Shown here: one piece after another, positions 47,793-59,720 of the stretch
Position numbering within the stretch: position 1 is the stretch's first letter
Layout of the letters: every line of letters starts with the position of its first letter
Assembly: GCA_034008185.1 (NCBI GenBank)
Contig: CM067081.1
Location: forward strand, 17,917,821 to 17,981,820
Direction of reading: 5' to 3'
DNA: 64,000 nt
DNA from: Gorsachius magnificus
Lineage: Eukaryota; Chordata; Aves; Pelecaniformes; Ardeidae
The notes under the pieces: model-generated
Told to the model about the DNA's origin: nothing
The model's database searches: none
What the model saw: the letters and a program-made list of their open reading frames with translations, nothing else
Position numbers and translations under genes: made by a program

Positions 47793-47967
47793 GGTTTCCT
47801 CTAACTTGAAGCCTTCTTTGTGTGCTAAAAGGAGAGAATTTGCATCTTAGATTGAGGTCCATGGACTACATCTGCTCATAGATCATGACCTGCCTCTGAG
47901 CTGGGGAGGTGAAAGCAACTTCTGGTGAAATAATTTTCTCTGCAAGTGAATAAAACCTGGAGGAAAC

Positions 47968-48357
47968 TCAGGTGGATTGAAAACTGGCTGAATGTCTGGG
48001 CCCAGGAAGTGATGATCAGTCTGCAGAAGGCTCAGAGGGGATCTTATCAATGTCCGTAAGTACCTGAAGTGAGGGTACAAAGAGGACGGATACAGGCTCT
48101 TTTCAGTGGTGCCCAGGCACAGGACCAGAGGCAATGGGCACAAATTGAAACACAGGAGGTTCCCTCTGAACATCAGGAAACACTTATTTGCAGTGACGAT
48201 GACTGAGCACCAGCACAGGTTCCCAGAGAGGTTGTGGAGTCTCCATCCTTGGAGATGGTCCTGAGCAACTGGCTCTAGGTAGCCCTGCTTGAGCAGGCAG
48301 TTGGACCAGATGATCTCCAGAGGTCACTTCAACCATTCTCAGACTCTGTGATTCTGT
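47968..48357 (+). mobile_element. CR1 LINE copy with large internal deletion
   Basis: The left part (about 47968-48015) matches the mid-ORF2 segment encoding WIENWLNG-like residues, followed by GGGCCCAGG. Then, from about 48018, the sequence jumps to the far C-terminal segment starting AGAAGGCTCAGAGGGGATCT. It continues through AACATCAGGAAACACTT and ends in the 3' UTR GATGATCTCCAGAGGTCAC and a degenerate TCTGTGATTCTGTG tail. Several hundred bases of ORF2 are therefore missing. The sequence is moderately mutated, with no long open frame. Confidence 0.85.
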
Positions 48358-49964
48358 GAACTGGAAGAGAGAAGTTGACAAGAACAACAAGCCCATGAAG
48401 ATAATCTCAGTAATGTGTTTTGAGTGAGCTGTAGGAAGGGTTGAAGGCAGCAAGTGCCCAGAAACTGAGTTCAGGAGTGGATGTAGAGAGCATCCACCAA
48501 AGAAAAAGTCAGTAAGTACAGAAAGATGGTTTTGGCTGAATGACTGTGTTTCTGCATGCTCCAGGCCATTTTATAGTCCTCCCACTCTGTTACCAAGGTA
48601 CTGGTTGCCACCCACCACATCTCAGTAGCCATGTCCCTCAGCAGCTCTGATGTCCAAGCTGGCCATTGCAATTAGGTATAAATCAGGTGTAAATCACATA
48701 GCCTGGTTTTGTCAAACCTCCCTCACCTGCAGTTTGGGGTGAAGATGAGACACTCCACAGATAACTGCATCATGCAAAAGAGCACACTATCTCATGGAAA
48801 CAGTACATCAGCAAATCCAGAAATCCCACCTATTGCCAAAGAAATGTGAAAGGGCAATAATGAATCTATTTTATTCTATGAAAGTACAAATAAGCAAAGG
48901 GTTGTATTATTTAGAAACAAGAGGTGGGATTCTGAGTGAACGTAGACATCAACAGTGCAGATGTCTCCATCTGAAATAGTCACCATGAGCTCCCTTTATA
49001 GCTGCTGAGAGAGACAATATGACGACAATAGCAAGAAACAGATACCTTCACATGAACCTCTCCCTAAAAATACCCATTCATCTCTGCTGACTACAGGGAG
49101 GCATGATCCCCATCTGGACTAGTCTTATAACCTCAGCTTCTTTTTAGGTTTTGGTAGGCTAAAAACAGTAGTGCTGAATTAGAATTAATTTTCAGTAATA
49201 TGGGCAAATGTTTAAGAGAACATGAGTAATCAAATTATGTTCTGTCTGGTCCTCATTTTCTCATTTGCTAAATTGACTCAGATTAATAGAAAATAGAATA
49301 GCGGGGAAAATGCAAGTGAGAGACGTCAGAAGTGAGACAAGAGCCAGGATGTTCTAGATGCAGGAGCAGAGAAAGAAGCTTTACAGCAAACAACAGACTA
49401 AGTATAGATATTTCTCAAATGTAGGAGGAAAGAGTTTTGCATTAGTGGTGGGATGTAAAGAAGACCTCCACTTCAAGGAGGTGCTTCTCTTGTTGTGAAC
49501 TTGTTTTCAGGCAGTTTCCCACTGGCCCATCCATGACCCCCAACTTTCATACAAAACTTTTCCTTGGAAACTTAGACAATTTAGTTATCTTATCTACTAG
49601 GCTGAGCATCCATTAGTGTTCTTTAACACAGAAATTACAATCCTTACAGTTTCTCACATTTTTTATTTCTGTATTATCCATAGAACTTCCTTCAACTATG
49701 CATTATGTATGTCTTCTTTCTATAGCCTTATTGTTAATTTGCTTATTGTAATTTTTGTTTGCAATGACTAATATTGTTTCAACACATTCTTGTGAAAGCC
49801 TAATTGCCCTAATTGAGTGGGAGCTCTCAATTTCTTTCAGTTCCCTGTTTCTGTCTGGGAGCCAGCATGCCAAAAGTTTGCCAGAGAGCGCCACAGAGCA
49901 AACCTGTCTATAAATGAATCTGAGATAGAGAACCCAAAGAAATGTAATGAGACAGCTCATCCAT
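48358..49964. other. Unassigned intergenic sequence
   Basis: No supportable gene or repeat. Confidence 0.55.
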
Positions 49965-50615
49965 GCCTGCAGCCCTAAGGCAGGACCAGTCCATACCTAA
50001 GTGTTCCCAAAGGATGAAGGATGTTTGTCCAACCTGTGCTTAAAAACTTCCAATGATAAACACACCACAGACCCCTTAAGCAAGACAGTCGAGCTCCCAG
50101 CTGTCCCTTCTTTTGGGCTGGCTCTCCTAACCCCTGCTGAAATGTAAGGCTACAGTTTTCTCTTGTTCATAATAGTATAGTTTATTTGTTTCTTCCCTTC
50201 ACGACTATTTATACACATGAAGACTATTTTCACATCCCTCTTCAGTCTTGTCTTCTTGCTAAATAATCTCAGTTCTTTCAGTCCTACTGCTTATATCATT
50301 TTCTAGATCTGGTGTTTGTTGGATTGGTTTGGGGATATTTTTTTGTTCTCCTCTAACGGCAGGTCTGCAGCTTCCTTGAATTGCATCATCCAGAGCTCTG
50401 CCCAATATCCCAGCTAAGACGAACCAAAATGCCAATGAGAGAAGAAGGATTATTCAATGTGGCTGTAAGGTTACACTTTTGTTTAAGCATTCCAGTATGA
50501 TTCCTGTCATTTTCACAACAGTGTGACACTCTTGCCCCGCACTCAGGCTATGATCTGCTACACTCAGAATTGTCACAGAGATTCCCTGCCCTTTTCGTTC
50601 ATGCTAAATTAATTT
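49965..50615 (-). mobile_element. Ancient CR1/L3-like LINE, 3' part
   Basis: Landmarks of the reverse complement of old CR1-like elements occur in order: GTTTGTCCAACCTGTGCTTA with AAAACTTCCAATGAT, then CCCTCTTCAGTCTTGTCTTC, then AGTTCTTTCAGTC, then ATTTTCTAGATCT, then CAGCTAAGAC, then CACAACAGTGTGACACTCTT with CTATGATCTGCTAC. Many small indels and substitutions mark it as much older than the octamer-tailed copies. The remaining 5' part of what seems the same element is at 51440-51665. Confidence 0.8.
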
Positions 50616-51439
50616 CAGTATTACTTGTTGTCCATCATGCCCACACAAGAATAGAAAGCACATAAAGGGTCCATTTGTCATTGAGATCTCATTGTGATTT
50701 CCCCCTGCGTGGGATGGCCAGCAAGCAAACCAAATATCCTTAAGAAACCTCTTGAGTAAAACAAAAACAGAGACCATGGCCAGTAACAAAGAAATTGTTT
50801 TTCTCCCATCTCATGGTTGTTTACACTCTTTGCACAGAGATATTATTTTCCTCAAGGCTGTGTTAGGGGCCAAAATCAGCAGGAAAGGAGGTTCACAAAT
50901 AAGAGACAGAGAATCATAGGTGAAAAAGCAGGAGTATCTGCTCAGGCAGGATGCAGCCAGGAATGGAGAGAGGTGCTGTCAGGCTGCAGCCCAGGAGGTG
51001 AAAGCTGCAAAGAGAACAGCTGGGACCTGCAAATGAAGCCGGAGCAGACTACTCAGTCCACCCCTACCCCAGGGTACAGGAGTCCATCGAGTGACAACAG
51101 AAACCAGGCATTGTCTCATTTGGTACTGACACTTGACTCTTTCCGAAGGTTTAATCCTGCGTATGCTGTTTTTCTAGGCCTCTCATCATTTTTGCTGATG
51201 GACTGTTCTCAGCTGGTCACACCTGTTTTGAACAGCATTTCGACAGAGACCTTGCCATTGCAGCGTGATACTTGAAAGGTGGAAGCTTTCTACTTGCTCA
51301 TTTAGTTAAAATGCCCAATTAGATAGGAAGGGTGGGAGTGGCACCTCTCTTCCTGCAGAACTGCTGCCTCACCAGTCACTCTCTCTCAACTCCCTTTGAA
51401 GGTGGTTATTCTGATGTCTGTGTAATACTTTGCACCCGT
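50616..51439. other. Sequence separating two halves of an ancient CR1
   Basis: About 820 bp lie between the two CR1 parts, more than the few hundred bases of ORF2 expected there. It may therefore hold an unrecognised insertion plus unreadably decayed CR1. A 152-codon frame at 50817-51275 has no known domain. Confidence 0.45.
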
Positions 51440-51665
51440 GCTTGTTTTGAATTCTATCCCCATCCTCTAGTTTCTTCAGTATCTCCCCAGTTGACAACAT
51501 CTATAAATTTAATAATCAAACTCTCTGTTCTACTGTGCAAGTCATTAACAAAAATATCGAGTAATTCCAGACCCAGAACAGTCTCCTGTGGAACATGACT
51601 CGATATATGTTTCTACAATTGGATCAGGCTTTTCATGTTTTTTACCATTGATTCAAATTGCTAAT
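51440..51665 (-). mobile_element. Ancient CR1/L3-like LINE, more 5' part
   Basis: The reverse complement of the ORF2 region around the FADD box is recognisable: TTTTGAATTCTATCCCCAT with CCTCTAG, then ACATCTATAAATTTAATAAT, then CAAGTCATTAACAAAAATAT, then CAGACCCAGAACAG, then TCCTGTGGAACATGACTCGA. Orientation and order continue the fragment at 49965-50615, so both probably come from one insertion. Confidence 0.85.
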
Positions 51666-54600
51666 TAACAAAAAAAAAAGAGCCAGACCCTCCCGTAGTG
51701 CAGATTTACTGACAGCCAGAGATTAAATGTCAATTTACACCCACTGCAAATCTATTACTATATTTTCAACTAAGGATCACATCACATGTGAAAACTCTAG
51801 CAACTTCTGAAAATGCGTTGGGAAAAGTTCTCAGGATTAGAATTAGCCTTAACCACAGCCACAAGGCTGTTCAGTCCCCTGAAAATGAGTGTTGCGGTCT
51901 ATCTATTATGTCCAAAGCAATCCACTCCCCCTGCTCCATGTCAGGGTCCTACTCCCCTGGGTTTATATACTGTATGCACACTAGCACATACCTGGGCTTT
52001 GTTGTCCAGAAACTGAGTGGTTCCCTCAGTGGGGACAGGCTGCCACCAGCTACAGCATATTCTGCATTGGATATAGATCGATCAGCGTTACACAGGCAAG
52101 CCAGTCCCCACCACTTGGGCATGGAAAGCTGCCTGGTGCTAACAACAATGCCAGCAAGGATACTTCAGTCCCAGAGTGTCCCCTGCAGAGAGCTGGGACC
52201 TTGCAACCGCTCTTGTTACTGACATCACCTTCCCCAAGCTCCTACTGGTGGATCTTGACCATCTTCCTCAGTTCCTTTCCTCCACCTTTAACCGCCCTGT
52301 GGAAAAAGGCAGCATGTGCTGTGGCTGGGTTTTGGCCATGCCTGCAGCGGCAGGGTGGCTATGCATGCTAGCTCCATAACACCAAGCCAAAAACAGCAGA
52401 TTGAGGTCTACTCAGGGTTGCAGCAGGGAGGGAGGGAGAAAGGAAGAAAGGAAAGAAAGAAACTGTGCATGAAGCTCTGAAAAGAAAATTTAATATATGT
52501 AGATTATTTAATAAATACCAGATCACTCAAAGTATAGCTTTTTTTTAAAGAGGGCTTTATTAGCAGATGCTGAGCACAGGTGAAAGGAAGGAGGAAAAGA
52601 AGGGAGAGGATGTCCTTGACATCAAAATATCTGAAAGTGTTTAATATACATAAAGACCTTTTTCTTATAGCAAAATTCTGCATCTCCTAAGGTGGTTCAG
52701 GTGCTGGTTGAAAATACTTCAGCCACCACTCTGAGATGCATGCACATAAACCGAGCAGATTGCGCCCTGGCCTGTGTCCAGAGCCAGGCAGCGCGATGGT
52801 CGCTGCTACACTGCATGTTTTGACAAAGAGTTTTGAGACCATCACCCTAAGATGAAGATTCTTGGGAAAGAGACCGTGTTCTTACAGGAAAACTATATGT
52901 GGAATTACATTCCCTTTCCACTCTGGAGCAGGGCAGAAATACTTGATGGTCATTGGGAATTACCATGGGGAATTACCACTGGCCACTGCAACTTGAACAT
53001 TTGCACTGATGGACAATGCAAGCAAAAGTCTTCTCTCTCCCAAGAGCTCTTCACAGGCAATCATGCCAACCCAGAGGATTTACCGTGAAACAGACTCTGT
53101 CTGTAGCTAGCCACCCACCTCTGGAATTGACGCTGCAAGGTATATTGATCCAGCAAAGCCTTCAAGCACATTAATTTTCTGGACTTCATTTATATTCTTA
53201 AAGTTCAGCAAGTGCTAAAGGGCTTTGCTGTACTTAAGCTTGCAGGACCTTAAAAGCTCAGACCTTCAATTAGCAACCTTCAAACCATAGTCTCAAAGCC
53301 CTCACCACTGACCAGCGGACCACTGACCTGGAAGGCAGCTGTGATCCTGACACTGCTTCAGCTCTCCTCTGTCATGAAGTGGTGTGAACTGCACTGGTCT
53401 GGACCAAACAACTTTGCCTGGGGATCTGGACTCACACCATGTGGGAGGCTCTGGACTAACCAGAATATAAATCATGCGCAATCAGCAATTTTGCTGGTGA
53501 GTTATTCTGGGGTCTCTGTCAGGAACAGATAGGGGAAATGCTGGTTAAGCTCAGATTAACCCAAGATATCCTATACCTGGATGTAGTTCAGAGTGAAAAC
53601 ATGAAGGCTATTCCTTCTGAATTATGAAGAGGTATTTCTCCTGTGGTTTTCAACCTGCTATCTGCTTGGCTTCAACTCTTGCAAATGCATTGAACTGAAC
53701 CTCCATCTGTTGCCTCACCTCTGTCAATAAACGTCAAGAGCAAGAGTTGGTCACCACCTGCAAACAATGGTAGCTGTTTGGGGCATGTTCTATTTATTGT
53801 TTACGCTCTGTCAAAACCCTGATCTGGAAAGGTCCAGTTATTTGCTTTGGGGGTTTCCATAGTGTTCTTCACTGAGGTATCCAAGGGCTCCACTAACATT
53901 AATTTCTCTTGTGAAATGAGGGAGTGACATTTCTCCATGTAATAGTCCAGGCACCAAGGTGCATAGACTAAAGACAAAAGAACCCATTCACTCTGAGTGC
54001 CAGTTTTCCTTGACCAGATTTCAGGCGTTCAGGTATTACACAAGATATAATAAATTCAAGGCAGAGCTATAACTGCTTGTAGAAAACTCCATTCTGCAGT
54101 TGAGACCTTAGTGTCTCAGTGTAAACAACTCAGAAAAAAAACAATTATTAGGAAACCATCTGTGAATGGCTGCAGTGATCTACCTTTGAGCCACCAAGAG
54201 AGGCATGACAGAGGTGCCCATGGTCAGAGGTTTCACCATATCCAGACCCTGGCTCCCTGCACGTGACCTTAGTGCCAAGACCCAGTCCCCCTTGCAACAT
54301 TTTTTGCTTTGTCCCTTGCCCAAAGGCTTGGAAAGGAAAGGAAAAGAGGAACAATTACCCTAGCATCATTAAAAGTGTTGCACTAAACGGGGGCATATAT
54401 GCCACATCCCTCTAGTTCCTACTCTCCTGGGTTGGGAGCTGCAGGAAGCAGGAAAGTCCTGAGGAGGTAGAAAGAGCAGTGGAAAGGCAAACAGAGGAGG
54501 TGTGTGTCTCTCTCCTTGCACCTAGGTACTGACCATTAAACATGGACAAAAGCAAGGGGAGGCCATCACAGCCACAAGGAGAAGGCAGGGGAACCACTGC

Positions 54601-57600
54601 CAGCCCAGGAGAGGGTAGCATCCACCTGCCCACAGTGCTCAGGCAGCCACAGGACCCTTTCCCACCTCCTCCCCCAGCCATGTGCATTCACACTAGCCTA
54701 CCTGGAGAAGGCAATGCTGGCTGGGACAGTGGGACCAAAGTGCTTGCTGGTAAGAGGAAGCTTCTCTTCTGATGGCTTGCTGTAGCTCCCACGTCTCCTA
54801 ATCTGAGGTGCTCACTTGCAGCCAACTGTTGGGAAGGGAGAATTGCTGTGAAAGAGATGTTGGACATGAAGGAATCCTGCATCCTAGGAAAGGCAATGGC
54901 TTTTCCTCACCCCGGCTCCTACCCCTAGTTTCAGGCCATTTATGCCTATTTTTTCCACCTTTCCCACATCAGGTTTCTGGCCCTTCTTTATTTGATTTGG
55001 GAACTTCTGACACTATGCTGCCTGTGTACAGCACAGGCAGCGCTTCAGGAAAAGGGGAGGCTGTGTCTCTGCTTTCTGTCCAGCACCAAGACAGGTGAAG
55101 GTGTGCATTAAGCCACAGCCGCTGTTGCAGTAATGATCCTGCTCAGGGCTGAAGTATACCCAGCAGAGATGGAATAACCAGTCCACTTAATGCAATTGCT
55201 GCCAAGGCTCATCTGCATGGGTCCAAAATGAAATTTTTTGCTACATTTAATGTTCACGCTAAATAGGGAGGATAAACATATGTGGGGAGGGAATGCATAT
55301 GGTAGATATTTTGTCAGACTTCGCATTGTTCCAACACTACAAGTTGCTGAAATGTTGACTTTTTACAACAGTGCTAAAATGATATATTTTTCCCTAGCCT
55401 CCTTTTCAGAAATGCCTGAACCTGAAGTTTTACAGGCAAGTACACAGCACAAGAAGTTTCATCACAAGCCTTTATGATGTGGCAAAGCTACAACCAACTG
55501 AAACTCATTGGAAAGGAAGACTTGGGCAACCTAGTCAGGATAGCTGTTCTCCCTTCCACAGTCTCCTCTGAGTCCTCTACTGCATCTGTAAGTCTCAGAT
55601 GATTTTTTTTTTTTTTGAGCAGAAGCCACTTACCCACATCCCTACCCACTGTAAGTTGCACTGGGCCAGTGCTGATTTGTATCACTCTCCTCCTGGTTGA
55701 AGCCAACAGGCACAAGTTTCCTAATCCCCTCCTCGCTGGAGTCACCGTAGAGCAGAGGCACATCCCAGGCCGACGGGAACTCCAGTCTCTGAAGAGACTT
55801 TAAAGTTCTGTGTGGGTATGAACAAAAATCACCTGCCCTGAGAACTTCTCACAGAGAGGCTAGGCGCATGTGAGTGACATCTTGTCTTTATACATGCTTG
55901 TAAATTTACATGCATGTATTAAAAAAGGGTTAAATGCTCCAGCAAGTTTAAGTTTGTTTGGTCCCCACCGAAGCCTGCCACACTAGCTGTCAGTGAAGTA
56001 TCGACAGAGAACTAGTGATCTGCACAGGGTCTTGCCCATAGCATGTCTCCTACAGCAGCCCTAAAGGAACACCACTTAACTCTTTCCATTTACTGCCACA
56101 AGCAGGCTTTCAGACAGCCCCAAGAGTTTCTTCTCGTGAAAGACTCATCGTGACTGTGCCAGGCTCTGCTTATTCACCTCACTGCTCTAACCCGAGGTCT
56201 GCCTGTATGCACTTGCCAGTCATGCTGCTCTTGGCATGTCCTTGAAACCTTAACACTGCTGTCTCCATTTCTTCCCCCCATGTTCGTCCCTCATAGCATA
56301 CTCATGCTAGACATGGAGGAGACACTCATGGTCAGTGCAGGGACAAAGGGGATACCAGGGAGAGTGCCTGTAGGTTGGTCTGTGGGTCCCTGCCACCATG
56401 CAGGAGCAGCCATGCAGATGTAGGGGGAATGGTCTCAGGAACGGCAGGGAGAGAGAAGAAAGCAGACACCTTATTTTTTCTTTGTATGGCATCACCTCTG
56501 GGTTGAAGCCCTTTCTCAGTGACTCTCTTCACTCCTTTAGGTTTGTATGGGCTGCAGCCAAAGGGCAGGTCTGGGTGTCCCCGGCTGCCACTGTGTGACC
56601 CTGGCTGAGCAAACACACCTGGCCCTTCAGCTACAATCTTGGGTTCTTGCTTGGTTTCTTATTTCAGGGGGGAAAAAAAGTGAGTGGCTTGGTGAGAAAT
56701 CTTCCATTCTCAGACATTTGCTATGTTGTGGTCCCTTCTTTTTTTTGCACTCAGGTAAAACTCCCATGTAGCAGGTCCTTTTGGAGTAGGACTTTGTGCC
56801 CTAGTCTTGCCACATTTGGTCCCTTCTTAAAACATTTTCCTGCATCACTCTGCTGAATCCATCTCATGTTCAGTATTTAATTAATTACATAAAAATACTA
56901 AATCAAATGAATAATTGGTTACTCATGCTACTCTAGTTCTTGAGTTTCCAATTTACCTCTTACAGTGTCTAATTTTCGAAGTAATTTTAAAAAGGAGCTA
57001 AACCCCTCAAGCAATGCACACTGTGGCATGGATAGAGTTGAAATTTGCAAATTAATGGCACAGACCTCCACCATCTGAGTAGGGATCGCTACTGTAGAAG
57101 TTGCCATTTTTAGTATGTACTTTTTTCTGTCCATCTCCCTCAAGCCATAGCCTTATCAACCTTCCAGACAAATTTCCAGAAAAACTTTTGTATTGAGTCA
57201 GGCACTGTAACCACAAATGGAAAATTTCAGCACAAATGGTTATAGACTAGAAAAGCTACAAGCAACTGAAATCAGTCTTACAGAAGCAAACAGTAGGAAA
57301 TCTCAACAGGCATTGCTAGCAAGCCTGTACACAGCAACAACACATATAACTCTTCCTAGAAGAAAATGTTAGCATCGTGCTGGGTCCAAATATCTTGCAG
57401 TTCCTCTTAAAAATTGAAATTTATTTCAGGTGAAACCCCAGAAGAAAATTTTGTTAAAAAAAAAAAAGTAATGCATTCAATGAGGCCCCTGACAGGTTTT
57501 AGTGTACACACAAACATGCTGGCTGTGCATGCAACAAGGAGAGAAAACATGAGAAAATTAGGAAAGAGAAATACACTCTGTAAATGAAGAAGTAAAGCCC

Positions 57601-57650
57601 CTTACTCTTAATGCACCTTTGAGCAGCACCATTCTTATGCTCCATGGCAG
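51666..57650. other. Unassigned intergenic sequence
   Basis: No supportable gene. A purine-rich (GGGA/GAAA) stretch lies at 52425-52461. Other open frames are short and without domains. Confidence 0.5.
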
Positions 57651-57651
57651 A

Positions 57652-57682
57652 GTTAGGGTGAGGTTAGGTTTAGGGTCAGGGT
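57652..57682 (+). repeat. Degenerate telomere-like motif run
   Basis: Successive GTTAGGGTGA, GGTTAGGTTTAGGG and TCAGGG words resemble variants of the TTAGGG telomere unit over about 31 bp. It is too short and imperfect to be called a true interstitial telomere array. Confidence 0.5.
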
Positions 57683-59221
57683 CCCAAGGTCCTCAGGGCT
57701 GGAAGTCCCTCAGCATCTTGCTTGGGGGAGGAGTTTAAGAGACAAAACACTATGGTCTACATAACAGACGCCTGGAGAGGAGATGGAATAACTGTCTGCA
57801 AAGATCTGAACGTGTTAATAGTGGTCAATAATTAGAAGCAATATTAGAAAGGAAAGTTTGAAACTAAGAAAATATTTGCCTGGAACAAGCCTTAAGTGTT
57901 GGGCGAGATGAGAAAATTTAGCCATTGCATGTCCTCTACCAAAGCTAGGAGATGTACTTCTGTGCTAGCAAAAGGTAGATACTATTTTTACATGAAAAAA
58001 GTGCTATTGCAAAGACTGCTTATTCCCTCAAAGTGAGAAACCGCTTGCTGTGAAGCTGTGCTTGCCTTGCCGCCAGGACCTGCCTGTGTGCACCGCCCCA
58101 GGGTTCGCAGCCACAGAGGCATTCCTTGGTGGAAGGTTTTGTTTGCCAAGTACTTAATTCTCTGTTTATTTGAATTCATCCTGGCTTTCACCCCTCTCCT
58201 CAGAACTGCAGGAAGCCCACCCCCAGGGCTCTCCATGGGGCAGTGAGGTGAGCAGAGGAGGCTGCTAATGGAAAACTCTGATATACAGTCTGCCCACCCT
58301 TCCACAGCCTTGTCTCGGTGACAGTGAGGACAGGTCACTGGAGACCTGCTCAGGCCATGTGTCAAGGAGCAACATCTGTGCTATCACCAGGTCAGAGCTC
58401 AAACCCAGATACTCACCAGGTCCCTCACCCAGGGGCTTGGTGTCCTTTTTTCCTACCACTTCCAGGGAGGAGGTGTACAAAAACACATTTTCGTCCTCTC
58501 TGTCCCTAATGAGAATCTTGGGGCAATTGGGGGAATTCTCACCGTCGTTTTAGTGGATACATCACTGGATTTTCACTGAAGGTAAAAGCCTTCTCAACTC
58601 CCAGTAGTGTCCTATGCAAGCTACCCACGTGTCATGAACTCCCTCTGAAAACCCTCTTTGATCCCAGAACATGATTTTCCACAGGTACCACCATCTGCGG
58701 TGCCAGCAGCAGTTCACAATTTCTAAGGTTGTATGCCAAAAACTCTCTCATATCTAGATTTCCCCCTGCATGTCCAGTTTCTCAGTAATCTTATGCAGCT
58801 GGAATATGAATTTTCTCGATTTCTTGAAAATTTATGGACGTTTTCCCAGAAAATCTTTCACAAAAATAGGGCAACCCTATCCATGAAGGCATGAACCCTC
58901 TTAACTTCCCATATGAATCCCTTAGCTGTTGGCCTCTCAAATGCTCTGTTGCCCTCATCTCTACATAGGCCTCAAAGTAGGACCGCACCTGGTCTTTGAA
59001 GTGCTTTGAACGCTACATACACCCTTCATGTGAGTAACACTTGCTTTGGGGAATTTCCTCTGCGCTTTGATCCTTTTCTCTCTTCCTCACCCATGACCAC
59101 ATACAGAAGGGCAAAGCCCTTGAGTTTCTTGGAATACAGGTCCAAACAGCTTGGCCATAAGAGCTTCACCAGTGAGGCTGAGGTCTTCTTCATTTTAACT
59201 ATATGCCTACGCGAGATGTAG

Positions 59222-59225
<4 letters not shown>
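57683..59225. other. Unassigned intergenic sequence
   Basis: No supportable feature was recognised. Confidence 0.5.

Positions 59226-59252
<27 letters not shown>
59226..59252 (+). repeat. Poly(A) run, 27 A
   Basis: A clean A run stands directly after GATGTAGTTAT. It could be the tail of a retroposed transcript on the plus strand, but I do not recognise the upstream sequence and no matching target duplication was found. Confidence 0.9.
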
Positions 59253-59257
<5 letters not shown>

Positions 59258-59354
59258 GACGCTTTATTTTTCTCTCCGAACTGGGACAAGCCACAGTGGA
59301 AAAATACTCCATTAACAGCATGTGCCTCTTCTATGGCCACATCTGCACAATTTT

Positions 59355-59720
59355 ATCATGTAATTAGACCTTGGCTCCTGCCAATGAGGGATCTATTAGC
59401 GAAAAGCTCCTCAGACAAAGGGAAGCCTTAGTGCATAAATTAATGCAAATCAAGCCTGGGCTCTCCCCTCCCATGCTGCTTGGAGCTGTTGTGATCTCTG
59501 TGTTGCTGCAAGGAATGAATGTACTTCTGGAGCCTGGGGACAACAAGCTGATGAGAGGGGAGAGAAGGGCAAGGCAGCCCCCTCATTTTTTTGCAGACAA
59601 GGTCCAGGACCTCAGCTTTACAGCCTGGATGAGAATGAAACACGCAGGAAACAGTCGGCTTTGTGGATCAATATTGAAACCATGTGGTGTGTCAACTTCT
59701 GTTTCAATGGAATTTTTTTT
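59355..59720. promoter_or_regulatory. Candidate conserved non-coding element
   Basis: Within about 100 bp lie TAATTA (59361-59366), ATTAGCG (59395-59401), ACAAAG (59415-59420) and a perfect octamer ATGCAAAT (59443-59450) inside TTAATGCAAAT. These correspond to homeodomain, SOX and POU cores. The surrounding 350 bp are non-repetitive and largely free of stops on the plus strand (a 169-codon frame at 59371-59880), though the frame encodes nothing I recognise. A conserved enhancer is my preferred reading; this is inference. Confidence 0.3.

Larger units (their letters stand above)
44556..47967. other. Sequence upstream of VMO1, unassigned
   Basis: The first few hundred bases are the expected VMO1 promoter region; I do not recognise specific oviduct elements. 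From about 46,530 to 46,930 the sequence is very AT-rich. The 150-codon frame at 45740-46192 has no known domain. A run of 24 A lies at 47769-47792. Confidence 0.5.
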
